From: Caulifigura coniformis
GTDB lineage: Bacteria > Planctomycetota > Planctomycetia > Planctomycetales > Planctomycetaceae
Direction of reading: 5' to 3'
Assembly: GCF_007745175.1 (NCBI RefSeq)
Contig: NZ_CP036271.1
Coordinates: forward strand, 5,406,314 to 5,470,313
Length of the DNA stretch: 64,000 bases
Shown: positions 62,046 through 64,000 of the stretch, piece by piece
Layout of the letters: every line of letters begins with the position of its first letter
Numbering within the stretch: the stretch's first letter is position 1
The notes under the pieces: model-generated
Seen by the model: only the letters and a program-made list of their open reading frames with translations
What the model was told of the DNA's origin: nothing
Database searches by the model: none
Program-made: the position numbers and the translations under genes

Positions 62046-62636
62046 CTACTCTGCCCGTCCGCCCGTCACGACGGCCTGCATGGCGGCGGCGGAGTCGCGC
62101 GCAAACCGTCGCTGCTGTCGACGCATCAGCGGATAGGCAAGCCGGATCAACGGATGCCGCGGACGAGAGAAGGCGAGGATGTCGTAAAACACCTCGTCGG
62201 TCTGGCGGTTCCATTCCACGAGGAAACGCTCCTCCCCCGCTTCGACGTGTCCCGGCAATGTCCCGTACGCGAAGCCAAAACGCGTCAACGGCCCCTCTTC
62301 TGCCTGCACGTAAACGATTCGGCACGCGTTGACCCAGTACAGGCCAAACTTGCGGGCCCAGACTGCGATCGGCTGGCCAACTTCGACGGGTGTGTCCGTG
62401 GGGCCGGCGGTCACCCAATCCAGGTCGAACTGCTTCCACTGCTGCAGGGCGAGACGCCCGGCCTCGAAGGCGGCTTCTCCTTTTCCAAGCGACACGCGGG
62501 TGTGGTCTACGTCGTGCCCTTCCGGGGGACTCGTTCGCGTCGAGCCAACCGCCTGGTAGGTGAACGGCAATTCGCGCTGCCGGGCGAGGAAGTCGTGGAT
62601 GAGAGCTGGCGTCGGCTTCAGGGGAGTGATCATCAA
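62046..62636 (-). CDS. DUF1990 family protein
   Basis: A 196-residue protein with the DUF1990 pattern. YQAVGSTRTSPPEGHDVDHTRVSLGKGEAAFE is near the N-terminus. VEVGQPIAVWARKFGLYWVNACRIVYV, FAYGTLPGHVEAGEERFLVEW and the helical end LMRRQQRRFARDSAAAMQ follow. The fold resembles START-like lipid-binding proteins; no reaction is established. Single gene, with a 189-bp gap to trpF. Confidence 0.9.
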   Translation of the reverse strand: MMITPLKPTPALIHDFLARQRELPFTYQAVGSTRTSPPEGHDVDHTRVSLGKGEAAFEAGRLALQQWKQFDLDWVTAGPTDTPVEVGQPIAVWARKFGLYWVNACRIVYVQAEEGPLTRFGFAYGTLPGHVEAGEERFLVEWNRQTDEVFYDILAFSRPRHPLIRLAYPLMRRQQRRFARDSAAAMQAVVTGGRAE

Positions 62637-62886
62637 TCAGTGATCAGTGAGAGAACAATGAAGGGCGGTGGCCGCACCATCAGCCTGTTGGGAGTTCACC
62701 CATTGGAGGGGGGATTTCTGCTGGAATTCGTGATGCGGAACGCATTCAACTGCCGCGGGGAAAACAGGTTACGCGTCCTGGCCCAATTGCGAGCGGTTTT
62801 CGGCATCGCGATTGCATTTTGCCACATTGTTCCCGGCGAGATCGTCGGACAGAACCGGACATTCACCAGATTCATGGGAGACAATC

Positions 62887-63015
62887 ATGGCCCTGCTCAC
62901 CACCGCCCTGGCGGCGTCTACCGGAACCGCTGCCGGGTTCTCGATCGTGTATCTGCTGGCGGGAGGAGGAATCCTTGGCGCCGGCCTGATCTTTATTGTG
63001 GCGAAGATGCTCTAA
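62887..63015 (+). CDS. Very small membrane protein
   Basis: A 42-residue peptide (MALLTTALAASTGTAAGFSI then VYLLAGGGILGAGLIFIVAKML) that is almost entirely one transmembrane helix rich in Gly and Ala. A GGGAG Shine-Dalgarno lies six bases before the ATG. It precedes the CsbD gene by 76 bp on the same strand, a pairing seen among small envelope-stress genes. Function unknown. Confidence 0.65.
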   Translation: MALLTTALAASTGTAAGFSIVYLLAGGGILGAGLIFIVAKML

Positions 63016-63091
63016 GCACATTCGCAGCTGAGCGGATGGCCAAAGGCGCCGCGAAAACCCGAGAACGAAACCTGAAAAAAGGAGTCACAAG

Positions 63092-63277
63092 ATGTCTGGA
63101 AAAATGCAGGAAATCCAGGGGCGTGTGAAGGAAGCCGCCGGCGCGATTGCCGATGACGAGTCGCTGCGTCGCGAAGGCAAACTCGACCAGGCCACCGGGA
63201 AAGTGAAACAGGCCGCCGAGAAGGTCATCGACAAGGTGACCGACGCCGCGAAGAGCGTCAACCGCGCTGAGCCGTAA
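63092..63277 (+). CDS. CsbD-family stress protein
   Basis: A 61-residue hydrophilic helical protein. The CsbD pattern is clear: MSGKMQEIQGRVKEAAG, DDESLRREGKLDQATGKVKQ and AEKVIDKV. An AAAAGGAG Shine-Dalgarno supports the ATG. CsbD-like proteins are strongly induced by general stress or osmotic stress in several bacteria; their molecular role is unclear. A terminator follows at 63299. Confidence 0.93.
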   Translation: MSGKMQEIQGRVKEAAGAIADDESLRREGKLDQATGKVKQAAEKVIDKVTDAAKSVNRAEP

Positions 63278-63298
63278 CGGTCCTGACGATCAGGAAGC

Positions 63299-63325
63299 AA
63301 AAGCACGCCACCGGGCGTGCTTTTT
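63299..63325 (+). terminator. Intrinsic terminator after the CsbD gene
   Basis: A 7-bp core stem extended by A-T pairs (63299-63309 against 63314-63325) encloses a 4-nt loop. The T-run completes it. Confidence 0.9.
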
Positions 63326-63389
63326 AATGCGCAGATTCCGGGCCTTCGTCTCTCCGTCGTCGCCATCTCGCAGACGCAATGCGAATAAT

Positions 63390-63418
63390 TTGGCACGGCC
63401 ACTTTCAGCGGGTACACT
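63390..63418 (+). promoter_or_regulatory. Candidate sigma70-type promoter of the acetolactate synthase gene
   Basis: TTGGCA (63390-63395) and TACACT (63413-63418) are separated by exactly 17 bp. The leader to the TTG start would be about 125 nt. It contains a CGAGGG-CCCTCG hairpin near 63466-63482. Confidence 0.6.
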
Positions 63419-63548
63419 TATCGGCTTTCCAGAATCGGATTGCTGCCAGCGAACCAGCTCTTCCCGAGGGATGTCCCCCTCGCATCTGTGAACTCCTGAG
63501 CGTTCGCAAACCCGCTGTACTGAAGTCAAAGAGACGAAAGGACTTCCC

Positions 63549-64000
63549 TTGGCCACCGCACCCGCCTCACAGACGACCAAAACCGAAACTCTGAATGGAG
63601 CTGATGTCCTGGTCGAGGCGCTCGTGCGCAACGGCGGGAAGATGATCTTCGCCTACCCGGGCGGCGCCAGCATGCCGCTCCACCAGGCTCTGCGGCGGCA
63701 CCGTGAGAAGATCCGCACCATCCTTCCGCGGCACGAGCAGGGGGGAGGTTTCGCCGCCCAGGGCGTTTCGCGGACCAGCGATGACGTCGGTCTGTGCATG
63801 GCCACCAGCGGTCCAGGCGCCACGAACCTCGTCACGGCGATCGCCGATGCCAAGATGGATTCGGTTCCGCTCATCGCCATCACCGGCCAGGTGCCGCAGC
63901 AGGTCATCGGCAGCGACGCGTTCCAGGAAACGCCGATCGTCGAGATCTGCCGCGCGGTGACCAAGCATCATTACCTGATTACGGCCGAAGATCCGAACTG
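63549..64000 (+). CDS. ilvB: Acetolactate synthase large subunit (5' part; continues beyond the window)
   Basis: The first 150 codons of a thiamin-diphosphate enzyme that condenses two pyruvates, or pyruvate and 2-oxobutyrate, in branched-chain amino acid synthesis. Translation from a TTG at 63549, six bases after AAAGGA, gives [35 protein letters not shown] and [14 protein letters not shown] follow, with Glu63 as the ThDP-activating residue, then [17 protein letters not shown] and AITGQVP. No ATG is available before the conserved region, so the TTG is the best start. The frame is open to the last base of the window. Catabolic AlsS is less likely given the sequence, but not excluded. Confidence 0.93.
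   Translation, partial: MATAPASQTTKTETLNGADVLVEALVRNGGKMIFAYPGGASMPLHQALRRHREKIRTILPRHEQGGGFAAQGVSRTSDDVGLCMATSGPGATNLVTAIADAKMDSVPLIAITGQVPQQVIGSDAFQETPIVEICRAVTKHHYLITAEDPN

Overview
The window reads as chromosomal DNA of a GC-rich planctomycete, probably order Planctomycetales. The evidence is gene content: two PSCyt1/DUF1549/DUF1553 cytochrome-like giants, a Tat-exported DUF1501 protein, a DUF1559 pseudopilin, a formylglycine-type sulfatase, DUF1080 and YdjY-type secreted proteins, and many single-gene transcription units. I see no transposase, integrase, phage gene, CRISPR array, tRNA or rRNA. Most genes are housekeeping or typical planctomycete accessory genes. The unusual signals are two families of intergenic repeats and several fusion proteins.

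Layout. 1-6 kb: an HU-like protein, folD, a lipoprotein operon, a secreted protein and dapL. 6-12 kb: a PQQ-type beta-propeller with a heptapeptide-repeat loop, two orphan unknown genes, a BRCT-MerR-TPR fusion and mazG. 12-15 kb: an isolated nuoC-nuoD pair followed by a DinB-like gene. 14.5-19 kb (minus strand): a nitroreductase-DUF1080-YdjY operon, a pseudopilin and a DnaQ-fold exonuclease. 19-30 kb: a zinc alcohol dehydrogenase, a secreted lectin-fold protein, a protein with two serine-hydrolase domains around a peptidoglycan-binding domain, the DUF1549/DUF1553 and DUF1501 pair split by a probable SMI1/KNR4 gene, and prfB with its programmed +1 frameshift. 30-41 kb: secreted hydrolase and peptidase, a PhyH oxygenase, and three sulfur-linked genes (siroheme sulfite reductase, YeiH-type exporter, TsdA-like dihaem cytochrome). 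41-54 kb: ligA, a sulfatase, an ExeA-type ATPase with a long acidic tail, a nucleosidase and a second DUF1549/DUF1553 protein. 54-64 kb: a BtuF-like protein without a signal peptide, a DEAD-box helicase, a second HU/IHF protein, a PaaK-like ligase, rpmI-rplT-pheS, trpF, a CsbD stress pair, and the 5' end of an acetolactate synthase gene that runs off the window.

Functional threads. DapL and the double serine hydrolase both fit a meso-diaminopimelate peptidoglycan wall. prfB, rpmI, rplT, pheS and the helicase form a translation and RNA theme. Three intergenic copies of a TGTGAC-rich repeat (near 11.9, 20.2 and 50.4 kb) and three copies of a 33-bp purine/pyrimidine-biased repeat (6.0, 59.9 and 60.05 kb) are the best candidates for undescribed sequence biology here. 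Start codons were moved downstream in many genes to fit a Shine-Dalgarno sequence, signal peptide or family alignment; each entry gives the reason.
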